A stretch of DNA of 42,500 nucleotides from Paracoccus sp. SMMA_5_TC (GCF_009696685.2 NZ_CP102356.1:1-42500); one strand, 5' to 3'; shown: positions 23,318 to 33,254, counted from the stretch's first letter. The notes: generated by a model from the letters alone, not told the origin. Made by a program: numbers and translations.

Positions 23318-25960
23318 ATGGCCGACAGCGACAAGACCGGCGGGCGACGCGCGTTTTCGGACGAGGAATTGCAGGATCTGGTCGAACAGACCGACAGTGG
23401 CGCACGTGCACCGCGCAGCCGTGCCGTGGCGCTGCTGATTGCCGGATTGGCGCTGTTCTGGTCGCTGTTCCAGGTCTGGGTCGCCGAGCCGCAGTTCTGG
23501 TTCGGAAAGCTGCCGTTTGTCACCATTCTGGGGGCCGATCAGGTGCGCCCCATGCATCTGGCGCTGGCGCTGGCGCTGGCCTTCCTGTGTTACCCTGCCG
23601 GCAAGGCCGCGCCGCGCGATCACGTGCCGATCTATGACTGGGTGCTGGCCGGGCTGGGGGCCTTTTGCGCGCTCTACATCTTCTGGTTCGCGCGGGACAT
23701 CGCGGCAACGGCACGCTCGGGCCTGCCGACCCAGACCCAGATATGGATCGGCACCATCGGCATCGTCATCCTGCTCGAGGCCAGTCGCCGCTCATTGGGA
23801 CCGGCGCTGACGGTGGTGGCGGCGATCTTTCTGGCCTACAGCTATTTCGGCCAGGGCTGGCTGATCCCCGATCTGATCGCGCATCAGGGCCGCGCCTTCG
23901 GCTCGATCGTCAACACGCAATGGCTGAGCACCGAGGGCGTGTTCGGCATTCCGCTGGGCGTGTCGGCGGCCTTCGTCTTTCTGTTCGTGCTGTTCGGCTC
24001 GCTGCTCGACAAGGCCGGTGCCGGCAATTACTTCATCAAGATGGCTTTCGCGGGCCTGGGTCATCTGCGCGGCGGACCGGCCAAGGCAGCGGTCGTCGGC
24101 TCTGCCGCGACAGGGCTGATTTCGGGTTCATCCATCGCCAATGTGGTGACGACCGGAACCTTCACGATCCCGCTGATGAAGCGGGTGGGCTTTACCGCCG
24201 AAAAGGCCGGCGCGGTCGAGGTCTCAAGCTCGGTGAACGGTCAGATCATGCCGCCGGTGATGGGTGCAGCCGCATTCCTGATGGTCGAGTTCATCGGCAT
24301 ATCCTATATCGAGGTCATCACCCACGCCTTCATCCCGGCTGTCATCAGCTATATCGCGCTGGTCTATATCGTTCATCTGGAGGCGCTGAAGAACGACATG
24401 CCCGCGCTAGGCCCGTCGCGGTCGCTGCTGGCGATGCTGCTCAAGGTCTTTGTGGGGTTCGTGATAGCGGGCGCGGTTTTCTATGCCGCGATCAAGGGCG
24501 TCGACCTGCTGCGCGCCAGCGCCCCGGGCATCGCGCCCTGGGTGCTGATCGGGGCGGTAACGGCGCTGTATCTGGCGGCACTGCGGGTTGCCGCCGCCCG
24601 GGACGAGCTGGAACCCGACGACCCGCATGCCAAGGAAATCGTGCTGCCCCGCATGGCTGATGTCGTGCCCAGGGGCCTGCATTTCCTGCTGCCGATCCTG
24701 GTGCTGGTCTGGTATCTGATGGTCGAGCGCCAGTCCCCGGCGAAATCCGCCTTCTATGCGGTGCTGGTGATGATGATCATCCTGCTGACACAGCGGCCCA
24801 TCAAGGCCCTGATGCGTGGTCAGGGCGATCTGGGCGGGGCATTTCGCGCCGGCTTTGACGATCTGATCGAGGGATTGATCGCCGGTGCGCGCAACATGAT
24901 CGGCATTGCCGTGGCGACCGGCGCCGCCGGCATCATCGTGGCGACGGTGACGCGCACCCCCATCGGCACCGAACTGGCAGGGCTGGTCGAATACCTGTCC
25001 ATGGGCAATCTGTTCTTGATGCTTCTGCTGGTCGGGGTGTTTTCGCTGATCCTGGGGCTTGGCCTGCCCACCACCGCCAATTACATCGTGGTGTCCTCGC
25101 TGATGGCCACGGTGGTGGTGTCGCTGGGCGCCCAGCAGGGGATGATCGTGCCGCTGATCGCGGCGCATCTGTTCGTGTTCTATTTCGGGATCATGGCCGA
25201 TGTCACCCCGCCCGTGGGTCTGGCCAGCTTTGCCGCCGCCGCGGTTTCGGGCGGCGATCCCATCAAGACCGGCTTTACCGCCTTTTTCTACAGCCTGCGC
25301 ACCGTCGCCCTGCCCTTCCTGTTCATCTATAACCCGGCGTTGATCCTTTACGGCATCGATCTGGGGACGGCGGCCGGATTGCTGATGGCGCTCAAGGTCT
25401 TTGTGGTCGCCACCATCGCCATGCTGCTGTTTGCCGCCGCGACCCAGGGCTATTTCCTGACCCGCAACAGGCTGTGGGAAAGCGCGGCGCTGCTGCTGGT
25501 GGCCTTTACCCTGTTCGTGCCGAATTTCTGGCTGGACCGGTTGCAGCCCCCCTATGCTGCTGGCCCCGGCACCGAGCTCGAGGCGCATCTGACCGAGGCG
25601 GAACCGGGCGAATATCTGCGACTGCTGGTGGCAGGGCCGGATTTCACCACCGGCAAGCCGCGCCAGACCACGCTGGTGCTTGACGTCGATGACACGCCGC
25701 CCGATCAGCGCCTGGCGGCCACCGGCCTGCTGCTGATGCCTCAAGACGGGCGCATGACGATGGAAGAGCCGATGCCGGCGACGCGCTTTTCGACCGCGCT
25801 GCAATCCTTCGATTTCTACGGCGACACGCCGGTCGAAATCGTCGAGGTGCAGTATCCCGCCGATCGCATGCGGCAGGAAGTGTTCTACCTGCCCGCGCTG
25901 CTGCTGCTGGGCGTGGTGATCATGTTCCAGCGCCGCCGCCAGACCAAACCTGCCTTCTGA
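23318..25960 (+). CDS. TRAP transporter fused permease (DctQM), TAXI-type
   Basis: An 880-residue membrane protein combining the small (DctQ-like, residues 1 to about 170) and large (DctM-like) permease subunits. Family blocks include GSAATGLISGSSIANVVTTG, SSSVNGQIMPPVMGAAAFLM, the GLPTTANYIVVSSLMA turn near 580 and ADVTPPVGLASFAAAAVSGG. The C-terminal 150 residues (LEAHLTEAEPGEYLRLLVAG onward) are a soluble, beta-rich DUF3394-like extension ending in a last membrane helix. The start at 23318 has GGAGGGGGG upstream. It uses a Na+ or H+ gradient to import the TAXI-bound ligand. Confidence 0.93.
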   Translation: MADSDKTGGRRAFSDEELQDLVEQTDSGARAPRSRAVALLIAGLALFWSLFQVWVAEPQFWFGKLPFVTILGADQVRPMHLALALALAFLCYPAGKAAPRDHVPIYDWVLAGLGAFCALYIFWFARDIAATARSGLPTQTQIWIGTIGIVILLEASRRSLGPALTVVAAIFLAYSYFGQGWLIPDLIAHQGRAFGSIVNTQWLSTEGVFGIPLGVSAAFVFLFVLFGSLLDKAGAGNYFIKMAFAGLGHLRGGPAKAAVVGSAATGLISGSSIANVVTTGTFTIPLMKRVGFTAEKAGAVEVSSSVNGQIMPPVMGAAAFLMVEFIGISYIEVITHAFIPAVISYIALVYIVHLEALKNDMPALGPSRSLLAMLLKVFVGFVIAGAVFYAAIKGVDLLRASAPGIAPWVLIGAVTALYLAALRVAAARDELEPDDPHAKEIVLPRMADVVPRGLHFLLPILVLVWYLMVERQSPAKSAFYAVLVMMIILLTQRPIKALMRGQGDLGGAFRAGFDDLIEGLIAGARNMIGIAVATGAAGIIVATVTRTPIGTELAGLVEYLSMGNLFLMLLLVGVFSLILGLGLPTTANYIVVSSLMATVVVSLGAQQGMIVPLIAAHLFVFYFGIMADVTPPVGLASFAAAAVSGGDPIKTGFTAFFYSLRTVALPFLFIYNPALILYGIDLGTAAGLLMALKVFVVATIAMLLFAAATQGYFLTRNRLWESAALLLVAFTLFVPNFWLDRLQPPYAAGPGTELEAHLTEAEPGEYLRLLVAGPDFTTGKPRQTTLVLDVDDTPPDQRLAATGLLLMPQDGRMTMEEPMPATRFSTALQSFDFYGDTPVEIVEVQYPADRMRQEVFYLPALLLLGVVIMFQRRRQTKPAF

Positions 25961-25967
25961 AGGTGTC

Positions 25968-26396
25968 ATGATGTCCCGCAAGATCCTGCTGCCCATCGAC
26001 CTTGGCGACCCCAAGGGCACTGCCCGTCCTCTGGCCGAGGCCCTCACCTTGCTGGGCCCGCAAGGCGTGCTGCATGTCGTCAGCGTCTTTCCCGATTTCG
26101 GCCTGTCACAGGTCGGCGGCTATTTTCGCAAGGATTACGAGAAAGAGGCGCTGAAGGCCTTGGGCAAGGCGCTGTCTGACTGGACGGCGGCCCATGTTCC
26201 CGACGGGGTCGAATTCCATCCCCATGTGCTGCATGGCACCATCTATGACGAGATCCTGCGCGCGGCCGACAAGCTGGCGGTCGATGTCATCGTCATCGGC
26301 GCAAATCGGCCGGCGCTGCGGGATTACCTTCTGGGGCCGAACGCGGCGCGGGTCGTGCGTCACGCCAACTGTTCGGTCTATGTCGTCAGGGGCTGA
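25968..26396 (+). CDS. UspA-domain protein, TRAP-associated
   Basis: A 142-residue single Usp domain. It starts KILLPIDLGDPKG and ends with the nucleotide-loop region VIVIGANRPALRDYLLGPNAARVVRHANCSVYVV, close to the G-x2-G-x9-G-S/T ATP-binding pattern but with N and A in place of the usual Ser/Thr. UspA proteins encoded beside TRAP genes (for example TeaD of the ectoine system) tune transporter activity. It begins 8 bases after the permease and ends 5 bases before the aminotransferase. Confidence 0.9.
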   Translation: MMSRKILLPIDLGDPKGTARPLAEALTLLGPQGVLHVVSVFPDFGLSQVGGYFRKDYEKEALKALGKALSDWTAAHVPDGVEFHPHVLHGTIYDEILRAADKLAVDVIVIGANRPALRDYLLGPNAARVVRHANCSVYVVRG

Positions 26397-26400
26397 TCCG

Positions 26401-27753
26401 ATGGCAGACCACATCTTCGGCCGCAGCACCCGCGGCACCCTGCCTGCCGCCGTAGCTGGCGATGGCTGCTATATCATCGATGCCGCGGGCCGGCGCTATC
26501 TGGACGGTTCGGGCGGGGCGGCGGTGTCCTGTCTGGGCCATTCCGACCCCGAGGTGCGCGCCGCGATTCATGCCCAGCTGGATCGGCTGGCCTTTGCCCA
26601 TACCGGTTTTTTCACCACCGATGCGGCAGAGGAACTGGCTGATCTGCTGATCGCCGATGCACCTCCAGGAATCGACCGGGTCTATCTGGTCTCGGGCGGC
26701 TCCGAAGCGGTCGAGGCGGCGCTGAAGCTGGCGCGGCAGTATTTCACCGAAATCGGCCAACCCGACCGCCACCGCGTCATCGCACGCCGCCAAAGCTATC
26801 ACGGCAATACCCTGGGGGCGCTGGCGGCGGGGGGAAATGCCTGGCGCCGGGCACAGTTCGCGCCGCTGCTGATCCAGACCAGCCTGATCGCGCCGTGCTA
26901 CGAATATCGCGACCGCCACCCCGACGAGACGCCCGAGGCCTACGGCCAGCGCGTCGCCGACGAGCTCGAGGCCGAAATCCTTCGTCTGGGCCCCGAAACC
27001 GTGATGGCCTTTGTGGCCGAGCCGGTGGTGGGGGCGACAATGGGGGCCGTGCCCGCGGTGCCGGGATATTTCCGCCGCATTCGCGAGATCTGCGACCGGC
27101 ACGGCATCCTGCTGATCCTCGACGAGGTGATGTGCGGCATGGGCCGGACGGGCCAGCTTTATGCCTGCGCGCATGACGGGGTCGTGCCGGACATGATCAC
27201 CATCGCCAAGGGTTTGGGGGCGGGTTATCAGCCGATCGGCGCGTTGCTGACCGCGCGCCATATCTATGCGGCCATCGCCGAAGGTTCCGGCTTTTTCCAG
27301 CACGGCCATACCTACATGGGCCACGCCCTTGCGGCCGCCGCGGCCGGGGCGGTGCTGCGGGCGATCCGGGATCGCGACCTGCTGGCGCGGGTGCGTCAGA
27401 TGGGGGCAGAGCTCGACGAAGCGCTGCGCGACCGCTTCGGGCAGCATCCGCATGTCGGCGACATCCGCGGGCGCGGCCTGTTCCGTGGTCTGGAACTGGT
27501 GGCAGATCGCGACAGCGGCGCGCCCTTCGACTCTCGCCACCGGCTGCATGCGCAGGTAAAGGCACAAGCGATGCAGGCAGGGCTGATCTGTTATCCGATG
27601 GGGGGCACCATCGACGGCCAGCGGGGCGATCACATCCTGCTGGCACCGCCCTTCATCATCAGCTCGGCACAGATCGGCGAACTGACCGACAAGCTCGCGC
27701 TGGCACTGGACCAGGCGCTGAAAGCCGTAGAGGCCGGGGTGCGGGCGGCATGA
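26401..27753 (+). CDS. Class III PLP-dependent aminotransferase
   Basis: A 450-residue fold-type I aminotransferase. Key residues: the PLP phosphate loop SGGSEAVEAALKLARQY (98-114), SYHGNTLGAL (132-141), DEVMCGMGRTG with D241, and the Schiff-base lysine K270 in TIAKGLGAGYQPIG. The class transfers amino groups, often at the omega or beta position, to pyruvate or 2-oxoglutarate. The stop overlaps the BKACE start in ATGA, so the two act together; the natural inference is deamination of an amino acid to a beta-keto acid, which BKACE then cleaves. The exact substrate cannot be read from sequence. Confidence 0.9.
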   Translation: MADHIFGRSTRGTLPAAVAGDGCYIIDAAGRRYLDGSGGAAVSCLGHSDPEVRAAIHAQLDRLAFAHTGFFTTDAAEELADLLIADAPPGIDRVYLVSGGSEAVEAALKLARQYFTEIGQPDRHRVIARRQSYHGNTLGALAAGGNAWRRAQFAPLLIQTSLIAPCYEYRDRHPDETPEAYGQRVADELEAEILRLGPETVMAFVAEPVVGATMGAVPAVPGYFRRIREICDRHGILLILDEVMCGMGRTGQLYACAHDGVVPDMITIAKGLGAGYQPIGALLTARHIYAAIAEGSGFFQHGHTYMGHALAAAAAGAVLRAIRDRDLLARVRQMGAELDEALRDRFGQHPHVGDIRGRGLFRGLELVADRDSGAPFDSRHRLHAQVKAQAMQAGLICYPMGGTIDGQRGDHILLAPPFIISSAQIGELTDKLALALDQALKAVEAGVRAA

Positions 27754-28571
27754 GCCGTCTTGCGGTTCTGCCGCCGATCATGGTGGCTCCGAATGGGGCG
27801 CGTCTGGGCAAGACCGACCACCCTGCCCTGCCGCTTACCCTGACCGAGATCGTCGAGACGGCCCGCGCCTGCGCCATGGCCGGCGCGGGGGCCATTCATG
27901 CGCATACGCGCGACGCCGACGGGCTGCATGTTCTGGATGCCGGGCTTTACCGCGAGTTGCTGACGGAAATGGCGCGGCAACTCTCCGACATGCCGGTGCA
28001 GCTGACGACCGAGGCCGCAGGCCGCTACGACCCGCCCGCGCAGCGCGCACTGTTGCAGGCGCTGCTGTCGTCGCCCGGACCGCTGCCCGAAGGGGTGTCG
28101 GTCGCCCTGTCGGAAATGCTGGCCGATGGCGAACACGACGCGGCGCGGCACAGCTATCATGCCCTGGCCGAGGCAGGCGTGGCGCTGCAACATATCCTCT
28201 ATGCGCCCGATCAGCTTCGCACGCTGGCGGACTTGCTGGGGCGCGGAATCATTCCCGCGCCGCCCCCGCACCAGCGGGTCTGTGTTCTCTACGTGCTTGG
28301 CCGCTACAGCAGCGACATGCAATCGCACCCCGCCATGCTGAAGCCGTTCCTGACCGCCGCCATGCAGGCTGGGCTGGCAACGGATTGGGCGGTCTGCGCC
28401 TTTGGCCGTCAGGAAACCGCATGCCTTGCCGCAGCACAGGCCCTGGGCGGCAAGATGCGCGTGGGCTTTGAAAACAACCTGCTGATGGCGGATGGCACAC
28501 TTGCCCCCGACAATGCGGCGCGGGTGCGCGAAATCCGTGCGCTGTCGCGCCAGGCGCGGATGCATCGCTAA
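27750..28571 (+). CDS. Beta-keto acid cleavage enzyme (BKACE / DUF849 family)
   Basis: A 273-residue TIM-barrel protein. It has the zinc-binding HxH (H50 and H52, in AIHAHTRDADG), then QLTTEAAGRY (99-108) and the C-terminal VGFENNLLMADGT segment with the conserved Glu. The family, typified by the lysine-fermentation enzyme Kce, condenses a beta-keto acid with acetyl-CoA to give acetoacetate and a new acyl-CoA. It is the last gene of the TAXI-TRAP unit, overlapping the aminotransferase by four bases. The substrate-defining residues are not assignable by eye. It converges on the SARP gene 13 bases away. Confidence 0.87.
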   Translation: MSRLAVLPPIMVAPNGARLGKTDHPALPLTLTEIVETARACAMAGAGAIHAHTRDADGLHVLDAGLYRELLTEMARQLSDMPVQLTTEAAGRYDPPAQRALLQALLSSPGPLPEGVSVALSEMLADGEHDAARHSYHALAEAGVALQHILYAPDQLRTLADLLGRGIIPAPPPHQRVCVLYVLGRYSSDMQSHPAMLKPFLTAAMQAGLATDWAVCAFGRQETACLAAAQALGGKMRVGFENNLLMADGTLAPDNAARVREIRALSRQARMHR

Positions 28572-28583
28572 GATGCGCCGGCT

Positions 28584-30482
28584 TCAGGATGCCAGCCGCC
28601 CCCCACGCCAGGCGGCGACCTGCGCCAGAACCTCGGCCAGATCGCGGCGCTGCTCCTCATGCCGAAGCGGAAAGATCGACAGGAACCAGTCCAGAATGTC
28701 CTGATCGGTCGGATCGGGCTTGCCCTGCCACTGGCCCCGCAACTGTTGCAGAAAGGCATCCAGACACTGTGCCGCCTGCTCGGCGCGGCCCAGTTGCCAC
28801 AAGGCGGCGCAGTGCCAGCCGCCGACGGTGGGCATCAGGCCGCTGCCCGCGGCGCATTGTTCGGCCGCGGCGGCATGGTTGCCGCACAGGTAATCGGCTG
28901 CGGCCAGATAGATCCAGTGATAGGGTTCCAGCACGCGGGCGTGACTTTTCGCCTCGGCCACCAGCGCGGCGGCCTTGCCAAGATCGCCGGAAAAGGCAAA
29001 CCCCAGCGCGCAGGATGCCACCGTCAGCGCATTGCTGCGGTTCAGCGTCAGCGCCTGGTCGAAATGGAACTCGGCCAGGTCGAAATAGCCCATGTGGCAG
29101 AAACACCAGGCCAGCACGCGATGCGCGCGCGTGTCCAGCGGATCGGCCGAAACCGCGACGATGGCATGGTGCATGGCGTCGCGCTTGATCTCCTCGGTCT
29201 GGAAGGTGCCGGGCAGCAGCACATGGCGCACGTTCAGCGCGCCGGCCAGTTCCGCATGGGCGGGGCCGAAGGGCGGCGTGCGCTGGGTGATCTGGCGCAG
29301 GATACCGATGGCCTCGGCCTCGGTCTCGGGCGACCAGCTGTCCAGCAGCGCCTGCGCCCGCAACCAGCTGTCATAGACATCCGACCCCGAATCCGACAGC
29401 GACCGGTCCGACACGACGACCGACAGCGTGTTGGCGATATTCGACAGCAGCAGCCGCGCCTTGTGCTCCCAGTCGTTCTGCGGCTGCTCGATCCATTCCG
29501 ACCAGACCAGATGACCGCCCTGCCCGCCCAGAACCTCGACGAACAGCCGCAAGCCGCCGTCCAGATAGAACGGTCGCAGCAGGATGCGCACCTGCGCCTG
29601 CTGGGCCGCGTCGGGCTCGACCACCCACCATTCCCGGAACCGCCCCATGCGCATGCGCAGATCGGCGAACAGCACATTGGTCAGGCTGCCCAGATCGCCG
29701 GCATCGCCGATCGGATCCTGCAACGCCACCGACAGGCTGATCTGTGGCGGCCGGTCGCCCTGGGGCGCCTGCCGCCCGCCACCGGCCGGGTCCAGCTTGA
29801 TCGCCGCCAGCAGTTCGACGGTCTCGGCCTCGGGCTCCTGGTCGAAGGCTTCATCCAGATGCGCATAAAGCGTATTGTAGCGTTCGATGGCGCGGGTGGG
29901 CCGGCCGGCCTGCCAGTCCAGCCGCATCAGCAGCCGGGTGACGTTTTCGTTGGCAGGTTCCAGCGCCACGGCAAACTCGGCCAGCGCCCGCTGCGCCTCG
30001 GGGTCGCGGCCGCCCAGATCGGCCAGGCGCGCGTCCAGAACCTGGCGCAACCCGGCCAGCAGCGTCGCGCGGGTGATCGCCAGCCAGCTGTCGAACGACG
30101 CGCTGATGCCTTCAAGCTGCACGGTCTGGTCGATCATCAACCGGATCTGACCGCCCCGGCCGGTATCCCAGCCCGGATCATCGATCAGCGCCGCCAGTTC
30201 CTGCGCCAGATCAAAGGCGCGCGGCAGGCGCAGCGCGATTTCCCCCGCGCTGGTTTCCAGCGCGATGCCGGGACGGTTCTCCATCGCGCGGCGGATGTGC
30301 TTGACCGCCTGCCGATACGAGGCCGCAGCCCTCTGTTCGTCCGAATTCTGCCAGAACAGGTCGGTGACCTTTTCCGTGCGATGCACCGGCGCCCGATCTG
30401 CGATCAGAAAGAACAGCAGCGCCCGACCCTTGCGCAGACGCACCGCATCCAGAATGTCCAGCAGGTCCGGGATCAGCTGCAT
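28584..30482 (-). CDS. SARP/BTAD-type transcriptional activator with TPR-like region
   Basis: About 632 residues. The N-terminal winged helix (LRKGRALLFFLIADRAPVHR, then LFWQNSDEQRAAASYRQAVKHIRRAM) and the following all-alpha BTAD region (ALEPANENVTRLLMRLDWQAGRPTRAIERYN) match SARP-type regulators. The middle holds a CadC-like domain (SLTNVLFADLRMRMGRFREWWVVE) and the C-terminal third has TPR-like repeats. The ATG at 30482 has AAGGA five bases upstream; a TTG at 30545 would add 21 residues. Homologues act as regulators in Rhizobiales and Rhodobacterales, usually with unknown signals. It is convergent with the BKACE operon, so it need not regulate it. Confidence 0.78.
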   Translation of the reverse strand: MQLIPDLLDILDAVRLRKGRALLFFLIADRAPVHRTEKVTDLFWQNSDEQRAAASYRQAVKHIRRAMENRPGIALETSAGEIALRLPRAFDLAQELAALIDDPGWDTGRGGQIRLMIDQTVQLEGISASFDSWLAITRATLLAGLRQVLDARLADLGGRDPEAQRALAEFAVALEPANENVTRLLMRLDWQAGRPTRAIERYNTLYAHLDEAFDQEPEAETVELLAAIKLDPAGGGRQAPQGDRPPQISLSVALQDPIGDAGDLGSLTNVLFADLRMRMGRFREWWVVEPDAAQQAQVRILLRPFYLDGGLRLFVEVLGGQGGHLVWSEWIEQPQNDWEHKARLLLSNIANTLSVVVSDRSLSDSGSDVYDSWLRAQALLDSWSPETEAEAIGILRQITQRTPPFGPAHAELAGALNVRHVLLPGTFQTEEIKRDAMHHAIVAVSADPLDTRAHRVLAWCFCHMGYFDLAEFHFDQALTLNRSNALTVASCALGFAFSGDLGKAAALVAEAKSHARVLEPYHWIYLAAADYLCGNHAAAAEQCAAGSGLMPTVGGWHCAALWQLGRAEQAAQCLDAFLQQLRGQWQGKPDPTDQDILDWFLSIFPLRHEEQRRDLAEVLAQVAAWRGGRLAS

Positions 30483-30975
30483 CGGCATCCTTTGCGGCAG
30501 TTCGACTGCGCGGGCTAGTTCGGGTTCGGCGGATGTTTTGTTCAAATCACCAACGAATTCAAGCCTCGATCTGGCCCAGGGCGCAGGAGGGGCGGATTCA
30601 CATCCCTTTCACGCCTGACAGGATAACATGAACCATTCCCGCCACCATGTGGCATATGGCTTTCACGTCTGGCAATTTTGAACCCGCATTCCATCATCCT
30701 GTGCGCCGCCGCGTGGAGGGCTGTCTGACAAGCCATCGCCAGCGGCCACAGGTCGAAAGCAGCCGGGGCCCACAGCCCCGCATTTGAACAGAGCCGGCGG
30801 GCTGGGCCGAAGGTCGGCCCGTCGGCATCTGCGCCGCCTGCAAACCCTTCTCATGGGAAGGGAGTGCATCGCGCCGTCCCCGCATGCCTGCCTTCGCGGC
30901 GGCCGTCGAAAGCGTGACCAGGCGCGCCCTGCCCGGCCGTTGACAGCCGCCGCCCCAGAGGCATCCTGACCCAGT
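30483..30975. other. Intergenic gap of about 490 bases, no gene seen
   Basis: This divergent gap lies between the SARP gene and a lipase-like gene. The overlapping frames have no start with a ribosome site and no protein-family resemblance. It probably holds both promoters. A stretch at 30600-30690 is less GC-rich than its flanks. I see no RNA gene or strong dyad. Confidence 0.5.
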
Positions 30976-31710
30976 ATGAAACGGCTGTTGCTTTCCATTC
31001 TGTCGCTGCTCCCCGCCCCGGCCACGGCGCAGGACTGCGTGGTGCTGCTGCACGGGCTGGCGCGCACCGAGGCTTCGTTCACGGTCATGGAAAGCGCACT
31101 GGCGGCGGCAGGCTATCGGGTGGTCGGCGACAGCTACCCCTCGACCCAGGCCCCGGTCGAGGCGCATCTGACCCATGTCGATCGCGCCGTCGCCCGCTGC
31201 GGGCCGGGCCGGCACCATTTCGTCACCCATTCCATGGGCGGCATCCTGCTGCGGGCCTGGCTGGCCGGCCGAAGCGATCCCGGCCTGGGCCGGGTGGTGA
31301 TGCTGGCGCCCCCCAATCGCGGCTCGGAGCTTGTCGATCATCTGGGCGGGCTTGCGCTGTTCGAAGCGCTGAACGGCCCCGCCGGCCAGCAGTTGGGCAC
31401 CGGCGCCGACAGCCTGCCCAACCGCCTGCCAGATGCCGATTACGACCTGGGCATCATCGCCGGCGACGTGTCGCTGAACCCGCTGCTGTCCCTTGGCTTC
31501 GACGGACCCAACGACGGCAAGGTCTCGGTCGAAAGCACGCGCCTGCCCGGCATGCGCGATCATGTCACCGTCCACGCCAGCCACACCTTCATGATGAACA
31601 ATCCGGTGGTCATCGCCCAGACGCTGATCTTTCTGCACGAAGGCCGCTTCGATCACGACCTCGACCTGGCGGGGGCGCTGGCGGTGCTGGGCGGGTTGCT
31701 GCCGCCCTAG
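30976..31710 (+). CDS. Secreted alpha/beta-hydrolase, lipase-like
   Basis: A 244-residue protein with a short Sec signal (cleavage near ATAQ, residues 16-19). The fold is alpha/beta-hydrolase: oxyanion-hole segment VVLLHGLAR at 22-30, nucleophile elbow THSMGG with S86, a [10 protein letters not shown] loop after the next strand, and a probable catalytic His in [12 protein letters not shown]. The order matches small exported lipase/esterase proteins of the PGAP1/lipase class 2 kind. The substrate is unknown. It ends overlapping by four bases the convergent phospholipase D gene, a placement that may hint at a shared lipid theme but could be chance. Confidence 0.83.
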   Translation: MKRLLLSILSLLPAPATAQDCVVLLHGLARTEASFTVMESALAAAGYRVVGDSYPSTQAPVEAHLTHVDRAVARCGPGRHHFVTHSMGGILLRAWLAGRSDPGLGRVVMLAPPNRGSELVDHLGGLALFEALNGPAGQQLGTGADSLPNRLPDADYDLGIIAGDVSLNPLLSLGFDGPNDGKVSVESTRLPGMRDHVTVHASHTFMMNNPVVIAQTLIFLHEGRFDHDLDLAGALAVLGGLLPP

Positions 31711-33199
31711 CCCGGGTAACGGTCGCGCCGGATGGCAGCGCGGCGCTGGCGCCAGCGCGCCTCGATCCGGTCCCAGCCCTTGAACAGCCCGCGCCGGTGC
31801 AGGGGCTCGAACATCTCGTCAGGGCCGTTCGGGTCCAGGATCTCGTTATCGGCCAGCCATTGTTCCAGCCCGCTCAGCACCGGCAGCTGATAGGGCACCA
31901 GCGTCCGGCCGGCGCCGCGCAGCGTCTCGATGGTGGCGATCAGCGATCCGGTGCGCGCAAGCGTGCGGGTGACCTCGTCGGGGGCGCAGCCCAGATGTTC
32001 GGCCAACAGATCGTCGCGCAGCGCCGCAACGCGGGCCGCCTGCCCCGCATCCGCCGCCGTCAGCACCAGATCGCATTCGCTGTCGAGCCGCAGCGAGCGG
32101 TTGTTGAAATTGGACGACCCCACCCGCAGCACCTGCCCATCCACCACCATGAGCTTGGAATGCACATAGATCGCCGCGCCGCCCCTGGTCTGGGGATGCC
32201 GCCCCTGGTCTGGGGATGATAGATCCGCAGCCGCCCGCGATGATCCAGCCGTTGCAGCGCCTGCACCAGCCGCGCCCGTGCGGTATCCATGGCCAGCGGC
32301 TCCAGCCAGCCGGTGGCGGACAGCGGATTGACGATGACGATTTCGGGGGGGTCCGGCTCGACCAGCCGTTCCGCGATCGCCCGCGCGATCCGGCGCGAGG
32401 CGAAATACTGGTTTTCCGCATAGATATGCTGACGGGCACGGGCGATCATGCCGACATAGGCCGCCTCGATTTCATGCACCCCGTCACAGTCGGGCATGGC
32501 AGGCAAGGTGCGCGCGACCTGCAATTGCGCGCCGTGCAGGTCCGCAGCCAGAGCCTCGGGCCAGGGGTCGTTGCCGGGCGGCACCTCGGGCAGCGCCTGT
32601 CCGGTCGCCTTCTGCCAGCGCTCGCGCGCCAGCTGGCCCAGGAGGCGCGCGGCGGCGCCGTCGCAGGCGGCGGTGGCGTCGTGCCAGGGGCCATGACGCC
32701 GCCCGCCGGGGCTGACCCGGCGCGGGTCGTCGTCAAGATGCGCGCGCGTGTCCCAGCGGTCGATGGTCATGTCGATGCCGCCGCAGAACGCCAGGGATTC
32801 ATCGATCACCACGATCTTCTGGTGATGCGAACTGGCCAGAGGATGTGCGCCGTCCAGCTTCAAGGTGATCTGGCGATGCGCCTTCCACCGCAGCACCGTC
32901 CATAGCGTGTTGCCCCGGAACATCGCCTTCAGCGCCCCGGTGTCCCAGCGCAGCAGCCGGATCTGCAGACCCGGGCGGCGATCGGCCAGCCACAGCAGGA
33001 AATCACCCAGCCGTTCCGGCCCGTCGTCACCCGGCTCGCCCAGCCGAATGCGGGCGTCGAAATCCCAGGCGATCAGCATGATGCTGTGGCGCGCCTGCAA
33101 CATGGCCGCCCGCAGATGGCGAAAATAGTCATCGGCATCGACGATCAGCGCGAACCTGTCGGCATGGGCGCTGTCCCAGCATTCGCTTCCGGTTGCCAT
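31707..33199 (-). pseudogene. Phospholipase D-family gene, frameshifted in second HKD motif region
   Basis: The reading frame encodes a PLD-superfamily protein (cardiolipin synthase or PLD-like) with HHQKIVVIDE at residues 125-134 as the first HKD motif. The frame breaks at 32179-32218, where a 20-bp sequence is tandemly repeated. Removing one copy restores a continuous protein through YHPQTRGG, AAIYVHSKLMVVDGQ and VGSSNFNNRS, the second HKD motif. As written, translation from 33199 shifts frame and stops at 32060 after about 379 residues, and the remainder (from an internal ATG at 32165) lacks the first motif. The start at 33199 has GGGAGG upstream. It is either a recent inactivation or a sequencing or assembly error. 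Confidence 0.85.
32179..32218. repeat. 20-bp perfect tandem duplication inside the PLD gene
   Basis: The unit CCGCCCCTGGTCTGGGGATG occurs at 32179-32198 and again at 32199-32218 with no mismatch. The unit contains the inverted pair CCCC...GGGG, which could favour slippage. Twenty is not a multiple of three, so the duplication shifts the reading frame. Confidence 0.95.
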
Positions 33200-33254
33200 G
33201 ACATCCCCCTCCCTGCCCCGGCAAACCCGGACGGGCACGGGCGGGTTCCCGTGC

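Noticed and set aside
24407..26047. Open frame of about 546 codons opposite the TRAP permease
   Set aside because: The His/Gln/Gly-rich translation is the mirror of membrane-protein codons; no start signal or motif.
28659..30518. Long open frame of about 620 codons opposite the SARP gene
   Set aside because: The SARP product has coherent domains; the opposite frame shows only repetitive Gln/Arg/Gly composition and no family resemblance.
31707..32165. Separate short gene for the C-terminal PLD half
   Set aside because: It starts in the middle of a PLD domain at the second HKD motif and joins seamlessly to the upstream frame if one copy of the 20-bp repeat is removed, so it is part of one broken gene.
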